DNA of 64,000 bases from Sipunculus nudus (lineage: Eukaryota; Annelida; Sipuncula; Golfingiida; Sipunculidae). The notes below the pieces were generated by a model. The model made no database searches, was not told the origin of the DNA, and worked only from the letters and a program-made list of their open reading frames with translations. The stretch is from contig JAPPUL010000079.1 of NCBI GenBank assembly GCA_026874595.1, forward strand, positions 1,047,001-1,111,000. The letters are read 5' to 3'. Position numbers and translations under genes: made by a program. Shown here one piece after another: positions 44,038-52,805 of this stretch. Position 1 is the first letter of the stretch. Every line of letters begins with the position of its first letter.

Positions 44038-45279
44038 TTAAGGATTTATCTTCTCTTTTTTTTTTAACTTCTCAGTTTGTTTTATATGCTCTTTAAATAT
44101 TTGCATATAACCATCTGTCATCTTCTGCCATGAGTAATTTGCAAGAACGTAGCTACATCCATCTTTGCCAAACTCTTTTAGTTTAAAATCGTCTTGCAAA
44201 AGCTCTTTTATCTTTTTTATCCAAGCATCTTTATCAGATGCCCTAACGTGAAAACCATTGCAATTATCTATTACAGCATCTTTAATCCCTTCAATTGCTG
44301 AGCAAACTACAGGAGTCCCAGCAAGTGCCGCCTCAAGACTTACAAGTCCAAAACCTTCTAAATCACCCGCAACTTCTATATTCGGCATTACAAATAGCTT
44401 TGACACCTTAAGCGTTTGTATAATCTCGTAAAATGACATATTGCTTATACAAAATACTCTTCCTGCAATATCTTTATCCTTGCTTAGCCTCTTTATATCA
44501 ATCTGATCAAGTTCAAACCCAAAAAATAAACTTATCGTATTTGCAAGCGATTTCGGCAACAGTTTTAACAAAAATGACAATATCTTTATATTATCCGATG
44601 TTGGGCCTAAAGTTATATAAAGTACATCCTTATCCAAATGCCTAACCACATTATCTATGAACCATGAAAACCCTTTGCGCTTTATAGGACGCCCTATAGA
44701 AAGAATTATCTTTTTTCCTTTAAGTGTCGTATTAATACGTTTTTCAAGCTTTTCAATAAAGTTTTGCTCTTCTTTTATTGTGGCAATTTTAGTGTCAACC
44801 CCATTTTTTACAACATAAACTGATTGGCTTGAAAACCCGCGCTTTAAGCACTCTTTTGACACTGCACTACTTACTGCTATAAAACCTTGATATGCATTTT
44901 TAAGGCGCTTGATAAGATGTTTTTGGAAAAAATGACTTGGATGAATAATATCAAGCCCGTGTATAGTAACAAAAATAGGAATATACGTTAGTTTTCGTAT
45001 TCGCAAAGCAAATATCCCCATAAGTCCGTCATTAAGATGAATAAGTGTTAGGTCAGGATGTGCCTTTAATATCTTTTTTACTCGTCTTTTAAGCTTAAGA
45101 AAAAACATAAGTTTACTTTCTTTGTCCTTATTATGCACTAAAGACAAAACAAAAGCTTTCTCTTTATCTTTACCTTTATCTTTAAGGCCATTTTTAAAGC
45201 CATTAATAAGTTCATAACTTTGTTTTTGCATACCACCAATTGCAGGAGGATATGTATGTGATATAAATAATATTTTCAT
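44038..45279 (-). CDS. GT4-family glycosyltransferase
   Basis: A GT-B fold glycosyltransferase of 413 residues. The N-terminal FISHTYPPAIGGMQKQS is the acceptor-side loop, VTIHGLDIIHPS follows, and ILSIGRPIKRKGF plus LEGFGLVSLEAALAGTPVVCSAIEGI are the nucleotide-sugar-binding half with the E-x7-E motif. The specific sugar is not readable. It ends 56 bases from the GT-C membrane gene start, so the two may act in one envelope glycan route. It is transcribed away from the collagen-like surface gene by a shared terminator. Confidence 0.9.
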   Translation of the reverse strand: MKILFISHTYPPAIGGMQKQSYELINGFKNGLKDKGKDKEKAFVLSLVHNKDKESKLMFFLKLKRRVKKILKAHPDLTLIHLNDGLMGIFALRIRKLTYIPIFVTIHGLDIIHPSHFFQKHLIKRLKNAYQGFIAVSSAVSKECLKRGFSSQSVYVVKNGVDTKIATIKEEQNFIEKLEKRINTTLKGKKIILSIGRPIKRKGFSWFIDNVVRHLDKDVLYITLGPTSDNIKILSFLLKLLPKSLANTISLFFGFELDQIDIKRLSKDKDIAGRVFCISNMSFYEIIQTLKVSKLFVMPNIEVAGDLEGFGLVSLEAALAGTPVVCSAIEGIKDAVIDNCNGFHVRASDKDAWIKKIKELLQDDFKLKEFGKDGCSYVLANYSWQKMTDGYMQIFKEHIKQTEKLKKKEKINP

Positions 45280-45408
45280 TGACTACTAAGGCTATTATCT
45301 CAATATATTTCCAATACGTTCTATCCATTTGTAACAAATAAATGCATTGCATAGTACAAATACGACTAGCATAAAGCTATAAATTTACAAAACTTTTAAA
45401 AAGACAAA

Positions 45409-45438
45409 AAAAAGATAGCCCCAAAAGGCTATCTTTTT
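45409..45438. terminator. Bidirectional rho-independent terminator
   Basis: AAAAAGATAGCC (45409-45420), loop CCAAAA, GGCTATCTTTTT (45427-45438). The 12-bp perfect palindrome with A runs on one side and T runs on the other works in both directions. It ends the collagen-like gene's minus-strand transcript just before the GT4 gene. Confidence 0.85.
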
Positions 45439-45461
45439 AAAACTATATGTAATTTTATAAC

Positions 45462-47327
45462 TTAACTAGTTTCTTTATAGTTGCCATTATTCCTTCCGTT
45501 AGGATCGCGATCTAATGAGGTAAATGAACTTTGCGTTGCGCTATCAAATGTAGGATTACTATCTGTATCACTAAATACCGCTCCACCCTTCCCATAATTA
45601 TTAGTCGTTGTGTTACTAGTAAATGTACAATTAGTTAAATTTGGAGAAGAAGAACTTGCGTTATACATACCGCCGCCCCGCACAGCGTTATTAGTAGTAA
45701 ACGTTACAGCGTTTAACTCTGGAGAAGAATGACCATCATTAAACATTCCACCGCCATGATAGTCTGCTTTGTTTTCAGTAAATGTAGTATCCCTTAACGT
45801 TGGCAATGAGTTTAAATTATACATTCCCCCACCCCGATATGAAGCTTTGTTATTTTCAAACTTACAATCACTCTTTAGCGCTGGGGTTGATCTATAGTTA
45901 TACATACCCCCGCCAACGTTAGCCCTATTCTCTTTAAACGTTACACCTTTTAAATCCGGATTAGAGTCTTTATTATACATCCCTCCTCCATCTGTGGCTT
46001 TGTTACTTGCAAACGTTACATTCTCAAGCTTTGTGAAGCGTTTTGTGTGGCCTGTGCCGTAGGCATGCCCATCATTATACACCCCTCCTCCATTCGTTTT
46101 GGCTGTGTTGCCAGTAAACGTTACATACTCTAACTCTGGTGCAGAGAAAGTATTATACATCCCGCCTCCATTGGGAGCTTCGTTACCACTAAACGTTACC
46201 TCCTTAAGCTTTGGGGAAGAGCTAGTATTATACATCCCACCTCCATTGGCAGCTTCGTTACCACTAAACGTTACATCCTTAAGCTTTGGGGAAGACTTTA
46301 AATTATACATCCCACCGCCTGAACCATAAATATACAATGTTTTGGTAAAGTCATAGCCTGCTTTGTTATTTTCAAACTTACAGAAACTATCAAGCGCTGG
46401 GGATGACTCATCTTCGTTAAACATCCCGCCTCCTTTGTAAGCTTCGTTACCAGTAAACGTTACTGTTTTTAGCTCTGGAGAAGACTTTAAATTATACATA
46501 CCACCCCCTGAACCACTTTGGGAAACCGCTTTATTCTTAGTAAACATTACATTCTCAAGCGCTGGGGATGACTCATCTTCGTTAAACATCCCGCCTCCCC
46601 TAGTAGCTACGTTACTCCTAAACACTACCCCTTTAAGCGTTGGCGATGAGTGTTCATTAAACATACCGCCACCTAAAAGCTGATCATCTTGTCCATCTGC
46701 ATAACCTCCAACAATTGTAACCCCTGTTAGCTTTGCACTCCTATCTAAGTTAATCCCATCAGGATGATAGAAAACATGGTAGACATTGTCAGCCCTATTT
46801 ACTTTTATATCATCAGTATCATCTCCTGCAAGGTCCCCGCTTAGTATTGTCTTATAAGTAGCAGGATTATTTTCACTCCCTTGCCCTGAATAGCCTCCTA
46901 TAACCTCTACTCCATTACGTAATGAAAAATGATTACTGCGACCAATTGCACCGCCATTTGGAGCATCAGTTGGCTTATAGCTGCCTTGCGCTACATATAC
47001 CTTGGCTTTATTATTAGATGCCGCCGCCTCTATTGCCTCTTGAAGATTATTATAAGCTTTTGCCCAAGTTGTTCCATCTCCACCCGCAGGTGCTTGTGCT
47101 CTTACATGAAATCCATCATCTCCTGCACTGCCTTGTATAGTTTGCCCTCCTGGTCCTCCTGCTACTCCTCCTTGACCTCCTGGTCCTCCTCCTGGTCCTC
47201 CTGCTACTCCTCCTTGACCTCCTGGTCCTCCTCCTGGTCCTCCTTGCCCTGGTTGCCCTTGTGGGCCTGGTGGCCCTTTTTGCCCTGGTGAGCCTTGTGC
47301 CACTTGATTATCCTTCTTCATTGCCAC
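45462..47327 (-). CDS. Collagen-like / parallel beta-helix surface protein, main reading frame
   Basis: A 621-residue frame. Residues ~12-62 are collagen-like G-rich repeats (GSPGQKGPPGPQGQPGQ, then a duplicated GGVAGGPGGGPGGQ block). Then comes a parallel beta-helix with 13 near-regular rungs containing GGGMYN, GGGMFN or GGGVYN, spaced about 22-40 residues, the layout of polymorphic outer-membrane and choice-of-anchor surface proteins. There is no signal peptide in this frame; the GTG start is only the first codon after a stop. The signal peptide lies in another frame at 47308-47388, so the real gene is probably one lipoprotein interrupted by a one-base frameshift. The terminator at 45409 follows. 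Confidence 0.85.
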   Translation of the reverse strand: MAMKKDNQVAQGSPGQKGPPGPQGQPGQGGPGGGPGGQGGVAGGPGGGPGGQGGVAGGPGGQTIQGSAGDDGFHVRAQAPAGGDGTTWAKAYNNLQEAIEAAASNNKAKVYVAQGSYKPTDAPNGGAIGRSNHFSLRNGVEVIGGYSGQGSENNPATYKTILSGDLAGDDTDDIKVNRADNVYHVFYHPDGINLDRSAKLTGVTIVGGYADGQDDQLLGGGMFNEHSSPTLKGVVFRSNVATRGGGMFNEDESSPALENVMFTKNKAVSQSGSGGGMYNLKSSPELKTVTFTGNEAYKGGGMFNEDESSPALDSFCKFENNKAGYDFTKTLYIYGSGGGMYNLKSSPKLKDVTFSGNEAANGGGMYNTSSSPKLKEVTFSGNEAPNGGGMYNTFSAPELEYVTFTGNTAKTNGGGVYNDGHAYGTGHTKRFTKLENVTFASNKATDGGGMYNKDSNPDLKGVTFKENRANVGGGMYNYRSTPALKSDCKFENNKASYRGGGMYNLNSLPTLRDTTFTENKADYHGGGMFNDGHSSPELNAVTFTTNNAVRGGGMYNASSSSPNLTNCTFTSNTTTNNYGKGGAVFSDTDSNPTFDSATQSSFTSLDRDPNGRNNGNYKETS

Positions 47328-47388
47328 AACTCATAACCATCACCAACATCAATAAGAATAAACTAATTACTAAAAACCGGCCTTGCAT
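47308..47388 (-). pseudogene. Lipoprotein signal peptide fragment, frameshifted from the collagen-like ORF
   Basis: From the ATG at 47388, with AGGAG eight bases upstream, the frame encodes RFLVISLFLLMLVMVMSC followed by Gly-Asn-Glu-Glu-Gly and a stop at 47308-47310. The leader has a good hydrophobic run and a lipobox ending VMSC. The stop overlaps the collagen-like frame by 20 bases. Removing one G from the GAAGGATAA context would join the leader to that frame, which points to a single-base indel. Phase variation and a sequencing error both remain possible. Confidence 0.75.
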
Positions 47389-47493
47389 TTTATCACTCCT
47401 ATCTTTCCAAACTATCTTTTAGATATAAAAAATAGCAATAAAAGATAGCAATATAAGCCTTTTAAAAAAAACCAAAAAAACAACGCCCATGTT

Positions 47494-48525
47494 TCATTCA
47501 GTCTCTAATGTTTTTAATTCCCTCTTCTTAACAAAAAATCCCATGGCTACCATCCCAAGCAAAATCCAAGCAAATTGTCGGGCTCGTCTTAACATAGAAA
47601 CAGATATCCATGTGTCTCCACTGCCAGCACTAAGCATTTCAAGCATAAACTTATTTCCATACTCCTCAACTCCTATCTGCGCCGGAATAAAACTTCCTAA
47701 AACACGAAAAAGTACTATCCCCATTTCCATAAGAAAACATTCAAAAAATGAAACCTCTTTAAAATCCAAAATGTACAATATAACATAAAGTTCCAAAGCA
47801 CCCAAAACCCAATGAGCCTGACTTAATATAAAAGCCAAAACACTTCTTATTTTATATTTAGTTAAAGTACCAACAATTAGGGTGTCGACTTTAGAAAGCT
47901 TATCATAAAAACCAGAAATCCACTTAACATTAGAAAAGTACTTATTTAAAATGGGTACTAGTATAAAGACGAATCTCCTCTTAGAAAAAATTAAATACAA
48001 AACTATCACAAAAAGTATTAAAAACATTATAGCAAAAAACGAGATATTGCCGCCAAAAGTCGTTGTTAGACGGTCAAAGAAATACATAAATGCCAAAGCC
48101 AAAAGGCTAATTAAAGAAAGTATAATTAAAAGCCGTGAGACAATAAGTGAGGAGCTTGCATGTATATAATCAACAGCATATTTTTTCAAGATGAAAGCCT
48201 TAATAGCATCACCTGCGATAACGCTTGTTGGGTTTAATAATGCAAAGCTCTCGCCTGCAAGACGTATAAAGAATAATTTTTTAATAGAAAGTGTGTTTTG
48301 GTGAGGTGCAAAAGAATAATGCCAAGCCAAAACAGCACAAAATTGAGATAGGAACGTGATTAAAAGCAGATATATGAAGCTAACGCTCCATGCAGATTTA
48401 AAGATTAAAGTAAGGTCCTTATCGCGAACAAAAAAGTATATAAGCAAAAGGCCCAAGAAAACCAATAATAATTTAGCAATAGCAACAAATCTAGTTTTTC
48501 TTGTATTACTTGATGTTTTACTAAT
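47494..48525 (-). CDS. Flippase-like membrane protein (LPG-synthase TM / UPF0104 family), probable ATT start
   Basis: A membrane protein of ~343 residues with about eight helices. The segment NPTSVIAGDAIKAFILKK is the hallmark of the lysylphosphatidylglycerol synthetase TM / flippase-like (UPF0104) group, without the synthetase domain. It may flip lipid-linked glycans, consistent with the glycosyltransferases nearby. The first in-frame standard start (TTG, 48465) would begin inside the first helix. Upstream, GGAGGAG (48539-48533) is followed after 7 bases by ATT at 48525, then SKTSSNTRKTRFVAIAK leading into the helix. I infer initiation at ATT. Confidence 0.75.
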   Translation of the reverse strand: MSKTSSNTRKTRFVAIAKLLLVFLGLLLIYFFVRDKDLTLIFKSAWSVSFIYLLLITFLSQFCAVLAWHYSFAPHQNTLSIKKLFFIRLAGESFALLNPTSVIAGDAIKAFILKKYAVDYIHASSSLIVSRLLIILSLISLLALAFMYFFDRLTTTFGGNISFFAIMFLILFVIVLYLIFSKRRFVFILVPILNKYFSNVKWISGFYDKLSKVDTLIVGTLTKYKIRSVLAFILSQAHWVLGALELYVILYILDFKEVSFFECFLMEMGIVLFRVLGSFIPAQIGVEEYGNKFMLEMLSAGSGDTWISVSMLRRARQFAWILLGMVAMGFFVKKRELKTLETE

Positions 48526-48681
48526 GAATAAACTCCTCCGTTATAAAAACTAAACTATACATGAAAAAATGTTACTAATTAAGTTGTTGTTATGGTGAAT
48601 ATATATATATATTAAAATCCTCTAAAAAGTATTTAATATATTGAAAATAGCTTATAAAAGTTATCATAATCTAGAAAAGAA

Positions 48682-49545
48682 ATGGAAGAATTACTTGGGA
48701 AAGTCAAAACCCTTCTTGAAGCACTCCCTTATATAAAGGATTTTTACGGAAAGACAATAGTTATAAAGTATGGAGGGAGTGCAATGATAGACGAGGAGTT
48801 AAAAGAGAGTGTCATAACGGATATTGTACTTATGAAGTATGTAGGAATAAATCCGATTATTGTGCATGGTGGGGGTAAGCATATAAATGAACTCGTAAGG
48901 CGTTTTGGTAGGGAGAGTGTATTTATAGATGGGCTTCGAGTAACAGATAAAGAGACGATGTCGATAACGGAAATGGTACTAACCGGAGCGGTTAATAAAG
49001 AGATTGTAGCGTTACTTAATATTCATGGTGCACGTGCGGTAGGGATATCTGGAAAAGATGGGATGTTGATAAGGGGAAAAAAGAAAGTATCTGATGGGAC
49101 GCATAACTATGGACTTGTAGGAGAGATAACAAATATAAACCCTAATATACTATCAGTACTTGACAAAGCAGGATTCATTCCGGTGATATCTCCAATAGGC
49201 TTTTCAGAAGAAGGACAAACTTTAAATATAAATGCAGATAACGCCGCAGGCGAGATTGCAAGCGCACTAAAGGCAGAAAAACTAATTATGCTTACCGATA
49301 CAAAAGGGCTTTGCAAGGTAAAAGGAGATGAGAGCACACTAATAAGTTCGATAAGCTTAAAAGAGCTTGAGGCTTTGCGGAAGAAAGATATTATAACCGA
49401 GGGTATGCTGCCTAAGATGGATTCATGTATTAAAGCCTTTTCTAAAGGAGTAAAAAAGATACATATAATAGACGGCAGGATACCGCACTCCTTAATACTA
49501 GAACTTTTTACAGAGGGTGGTATTGGAACACAGATAACAAGCTAG
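48682..49545 (+). CDS. argB: Acetylglutamate kinase
   Basis: Second step of arginine synthesis. IVIKYGGSAMID at the N terminus, IIVHGGGKHINELVRRFG, NADNAAGEIASALKAEKLIMLTDTKGL and GMLPKMDSCIKAFSKGVKKIHIIDGRIPHSLILELF are family motifs. The N-terminal helix that makes the arginine-sensitive hexamer seems present (EELLGKVKTLLEALPYIKDF), so feedback inhibition is possible. The gene starts the argB-argD-argF group. Spacing to argD is 82 bases, which include a 13-bp triplicate. Confidence 0.95.
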   Translation: MEELLGKVKTLLEALPYIKDFYGKTIVIKYGGSAMIDEELKESVITDIVLMKYVGINPIIVHGGGKHINELVRRFGRESVFIDGLRVTDKETMSITEMVLTGAVNKEIVALLNIHGARAVGISGKDGMLIRGKKKVSDGTHNYGLVGEITNINPNILSVLDKAGFIPVISPIGFSEEGQTLNINADNAAGEIASALKAEKLIMLTDTKGLCKVKGDESTLISSISLKELEALRKKDIITEGMLPKMDSCIKAFSKGVKKIHIIDGRIPHSLILELFTEGGIGTQITS

Positions 49546-49584
49546 CTAAAGAAAATAACTAAAGAAAATAACTAAAGAAAATAA
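49546..49584. repeat. 13-bp tandem repeat between argB and argD
   Basis: The 13-base unit CTAAAGAAAATAA occurs three times in direct succession (49546-49558, 49559-49571, 49572-49584), starting at the argB stop codon region. Confidence 0.92.
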
Positions 49585-49627
49585 AAGCAGATGCTTTAAA
49601 AGTGCAGATAAAAAGCGAGAAAATACA

Positions 49628-50824
49628 ATGGACCTTGAAAAGATAAAATCAGATGAAAATAAATACTTACTACAGACCTACACGAGGTATAATCTTGTGT
49701 TCACACATGGATTGGGGGCATATTTATATGATATAGAGGGTAATGAGTATTTGGATTTTCTTGCAGGAATAAGTGTTTGTAACCTAGGGCACTGCAATAA
49801 GAGGATAAACGAGGCAATAAAAGAGCAGCTTGACAGGCTAATACACACATCGAATCTCTATTATACAGAGAACCAAATAGAACTTGCCAAGCTAATATCA
49901 AAAATATCGTTTGCAGGCAAAACATTCTTTTCCAACAGCGGGACAGAAGCAAACGAGGCGGCAATAAAATATATAAGGCTTCGAGGGAACGCGATAAACC
50001 CTAAAAAAAATCATCTAATCTCACTTGAAGGGTCATTTCACGGGCGCTCAAGCGGCTCACTTGCAATAACAGGACAACTAAAACATCAAGAGGGCTTTGA
50101 ACCACTTCTTAGCAATGTCCATCTAGTTAAGCCAAATGATATAAAGTCGCTAAGAGAACATTTTAATGAAAACACAGCCGGCATAATACTTGAAACGATA
50201 CAGGGTGAGAGTGGAGTTTGGCCACTTAGTTTAGAGTTTCTAAAAGAGGCCAAAGAGCTTTCACGTAAATACAACGCACTTTTAATACTAGATGAAGTAC
50301 AAACAGGTCTTGGTCGGACGGGTGATATATTGTCCTATAAAGGCTTTGATATAGAGCCGGATGGTTTTACACTGGCAAAATCGCTTGCAAACGGGCTTCC
50401 GATAGGAGCTTTTCATATAAGCGACAAACATAAAGATATAGAGCTAAAAGGGCGCCATGCCTCAACTTTTGGAGGGAATCCGCTAGTATGCAAGGCAGCA
50501 ATTGAGGTATTAAATATACTCTCGGGTGGACTGCTTTTTGAGGTACAGAGAGTAAGCAAACTGCTTTTTGAGAAACTAGAAGATCTTAAAGGAGAATTTA
50601 GTATAATTAAGAGTCTTCGAGGGATGGGATTAATGGTTGCACTAGAGCTTAGAGGGGGAGCATTTAAGGTAGTTGAACAGGCACATAAAGAGAAGTTACT
50701 GCTTAATGCAATTGGGGATAAGGTGGTAAGGCTTTTGCCGCCCCTGATAATTGAAGAGAAGGAAGTGGAACTATTTATTGAAAGGCTAAGAGAGGTTCTT
50801 GGGAAAATTAAAGCAAAAAGGTAA
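49628..50824 (+). CDS. argD: Acetylornithine aminotransferase
   Basis: PLP-dependent fold-type I transaminase of 398 residues. FSNSGTEANEAAIKYIR, LEGSFHGRSSGSLAITGQ, ILETIQGESGVWPLS, LILDEVQTGLGRTG and the PLP lysine in FTLAKSLANGLPIGAF are all present. It follows argB and precedes an unusual carbamoyltransferase by 25 bases. Activity on succinyldiaminopimelate is also possible in this family. Confidence 0.94.
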   Translation: MDLEKIKSDENKYLLQTYTRYNLVFTHGLGAYLYDIEGNEYLDFLAGISVCNLGHCNKRINEAIKEQLDRLIHTSNLYYTENQIELAKLISKISFAGKTFFSNSGTEANEAAIKYIRLRGNAINPKKNHLISLEGSFHGRSSGSLAITGQLKHQEGFEPLLSNVHLVKPNDIKSLREHFNENTAGIILETIQGESGVWPLSLEFLKEAKELSRKYNALLILDEVQTGLGRTGDILSYKGFDIEPDGFTLAKSLANGLPIGAFHISDKHKDIELKGRHASTFGGNPLVCKAAIEVLNILSGGLLFEVQRVSKLLFEKLEDLKGEFSIIKSLRGMGLMVALELRGGAFKVVEQAHKEKLLLNAIGDKVVRLLPPLIIEEKEVELFIERLREVLGKIKAKR

Positions 50825-50849
50825 TTATTTAAAAAGAATAGAGTTATAA

Positions 50850-51785
50850 ATGGAGCTAAAGAGTAAAGTAGATTTAGTGAGTTTAAAGGAATGGTCAAAA
50901 GATAGGCTTTTAGGAGTAATAGAAAATGGGCTACAAATAAAGTCAAATGAAAAGGAATACGAGGATGCACTTAAACATAAATCACTTGCAATGCTTTTCC
51001 AAAAGCCATCAACGCGCACCCGAGTATCTTTTGAAGTAGCGATGACGAAGCTTGGAGGCCATGGAATATATTTAAAATGGGAAGATACAAATTTTGACAT
51101 AGCAGGAGTGTTGCAAGACGAGGCACGCTATTTAAGCAGCAATGTGGATATAATACTTGCCCGTTTACTCTATCATAAAGACATACAGCTTCTAAAAAAG
51201 CATTCGACAGTACCCGTAATAAATGGTTGCTGTAATAAATTTCATCCGTGCCAGATAATAGCAGATATGCTAACGATAAAGGAAGAATTTGGGCGGATAG
51301 AAGGAGTAAATTTAACCTATATAGGGATACATAACAACGTAGTAAATTCTTTAATATTGGCAGCTTCAAAACTAAAGTTTAATTTATGTTTGGTACGAGT
51401 TGAAAAACATTTGCCGGCGTATGATGCTGAAGTAGAAAAGATATTGGAAGAAAGTCCTAATATAAAAGATGAGCCGTTGCTTGAGGAAGGGATAAAGGGA
51501 GCTGATATTTTGTATACAGACAGCTGGATAGACATGGAGTATTTTAACGATCCTGCTTTTGCAAAGGAAAAAGAAAGACGAATAAAGAAATTCAAGCCTT
51601 ATCAAATAAACAAAGAGTTAATATCTAAAACAAAAGCACTAATTATGCATGACATGCCGATGCACGAGGGATATGAAATAACTCGAGAGGCAATAGAAAG
51701 TCCTCAGTCAATAATATTCAAACAAAGTGAAAACAGATTACATGCCCATAAAACGATATTGCTTGAATTACTCAATATAACGTAG
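50850..51785 (+). CDS. argF: Ornithine-carbamoyltransferase family protein with unusual active-site loops
   Basis: The N-terminal carbamoyl-phosphate site is normal: KPSTRTRVSFEVAM and FHPCQIIADMLTIKEEFG. The ornithine side is not: the usual HCLP loop reads MHDMPMHEGYEI, putting Asp where Cys normally contacts ornithine, and the usual DxxxSMG loop reads TDSWIDME. SENRLHAHKTILLEL at the end is conserved. Length 311 is normal. The gene follows argD by 25 bases, so it should carry the arginine-route step, but its acceptor may be a modified ornithine. This is a variant class, not a damaged gene. Confidence 0.82.
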   Translation: MELKSKVDLVSLKEWSKDRLLGVIENGLQIKSNEKEYEDALKHKSLAMLFQKPSTRTRVSFEVAMTKLGGHGIYLKWEDTNFDIAGVLQDEARYLSSNVDIILARLLYHKDIQLLKKHSTVPVINGCCNKFHPCQIIADMLTIKEEFGRIEGVNLTYIGIHNNVVNSLILAASKLKFNLCLVRVEKHLPAYDAEVEKILEESPNIKDEPLLEEGIKGADILYTDSWIDMEYFNDPAFAKEKERRIKKFKPYQINKELISKTKALIMHDMPMHEGYEITREAIESPQSIIFKQSENRLHAHKTILLELLNIT

Positions 51786-51816
51786 TATTTAACATCTAGA
51801 GGTAAATTTTATAATT

Positions 51817-52794
51817 ATGAACATATTAGTAACAGGCGGCGCAGGTTTTATTGGCTCTACATTATGCGATAAACTAGTTGAGGAGAGAGAAAATCAGGTC
51901 TTTTGCCTAGATAATTTTACAGATTTTGAAGAGAGTTATCCAAAAAGCATAAAGCGAAAGAATATAGAAAAGCTTAAAGAGAACCCACAATTCACATTAT
52001 TTGAAGAGGATATAACAAACTATGAAGGGCTTGGTAAGATATTTAAAGCATATTCATTTGACGTTATAGTGCACCTAGCAGCACTTGCAGGAGTACTTCC
52101 GAGCCTAGAAGATCCATTAACGTATACAAATGTAAATATAAAAGGGACTCAATATTTGCTTGAACAGTGTAGCGCAAATAATGTAAAGAATTTTGTTTTT
52201 GCCTCATCCTCGTCCGTATACGGGATGCAAACAAAGATACCGTTTGAAGAGAGTGATTGTACAGATTATCCGATATCGCCCTACGGCATGACAAAGAAGG
52301 CTGGAGAGCTCCTTTGTTACAATTATCATCATATATTCAACATGAACATAATAGCAATAAGATTCTTCACAGCCTACGGGCCAAGACAAAGGCCTGATCT
52401 TGCAATACACAAGTTCACGCGTATAATAAGCGAAGGAACTCATGTACCGATGTTTGGAGATGGTAGTTCTAAGCGGGATTATGTTTATATATATGATTTA
52501 GTAGATGGTATAAAGTCGATAATAGATTTTATTATGGTGCAATCAAAGCCTATATACGATGTATACAATCTGGGAACAGCAAATACTGTTGAACTTAAAT
52601 ATTTAATATCTTTAATAGCAAAGAACTTAGGTAAGGAAGCGATAATAAAGGAGTTACCTATGCAATTGGGTGATGTGCCAATTACGTATGCGAATTTAGA
52701 GAAGGCTCAAAAAGCATTTAATTATAACCCTAAAACAAATATAGAAAAAGGTGTTCCTATATTCATAAAATGGTATATGGACAACATAATATAA
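51817..52794 (+). CDS. NAD-dependent sugar epimerase (UDP-glucuronate 4-epimerase-like)
   Basis: An extended short-chain dehydrogenase of 325 residues. GGAGFIGSTLCD is the NAD loop, VIVHLAALAGVLPSLEDP and FASSSSVYGMQTKIPFEES follow, and the catalytic pair is in SPYGMTKKAGELLCY. RFFTAYGPRQRPDLAIHKFTRII is typical of UDP-glucuronate 4-epimerase and related nucleotide-sugar epimerases. Along with the glycosyltransferases at 42-45 kb it suggests surface-glycan synthesis. It is convergent with pdxJ. Confidence 0.9.
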   Translation: MNILVTGGAGFIGSTLCDKLVEERENQVFCLDNFTDFEESYPKSIKRKNIEKLKENPQFTLFEEDITNYEGLGKIFKAYSFDVIVHLAALAGVLPSLEDPLTYTNVNIKGTQYLLEQCSANNVKNFVFASSSSVYGMQTKIPFEESDCTDYPISPYGMTKKAGELLCYNYHHIFNMNIIAIRFFTAYGPRQRPDLAIHKFTRIISEGTHVPMFGDGSSKRDYVYIYDLVDGIKSIIDFIMVQSKPIYDVYNLGTANTVELKYLISLIAKNLGKEAIIKELPMQLGDVPITYANLEKAQKAFNYNPKTNIEKGVPIFIKWYMDNII

Positions 52795-52805
52795 TAGTCT
52801 TATAA

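Noticed and set aside
46929-47291. Antisense frame rich in Trp, Ser and Cys over the collagen-like repeat
   Set aside because: It is the complement of GGxPGG repeats. The regular codons come from the collagen-like repeats on the other strand.
47300-47330. Programmed ribosomal frameshift joining the lipoprotein leader to the collagen-like frame
   Set aside because: No slippery heptamer or stimulatory stem was seen. A single-base indel is the simpler explanation, so I report it as such.
34104-49584. Short tandem repeats at 34104, 35031, 43979 and 49546 as CRISPR arrays
   Set aside because: The units are 7-13 bases, adjacent with no spacers between them, and no cas gene is present.
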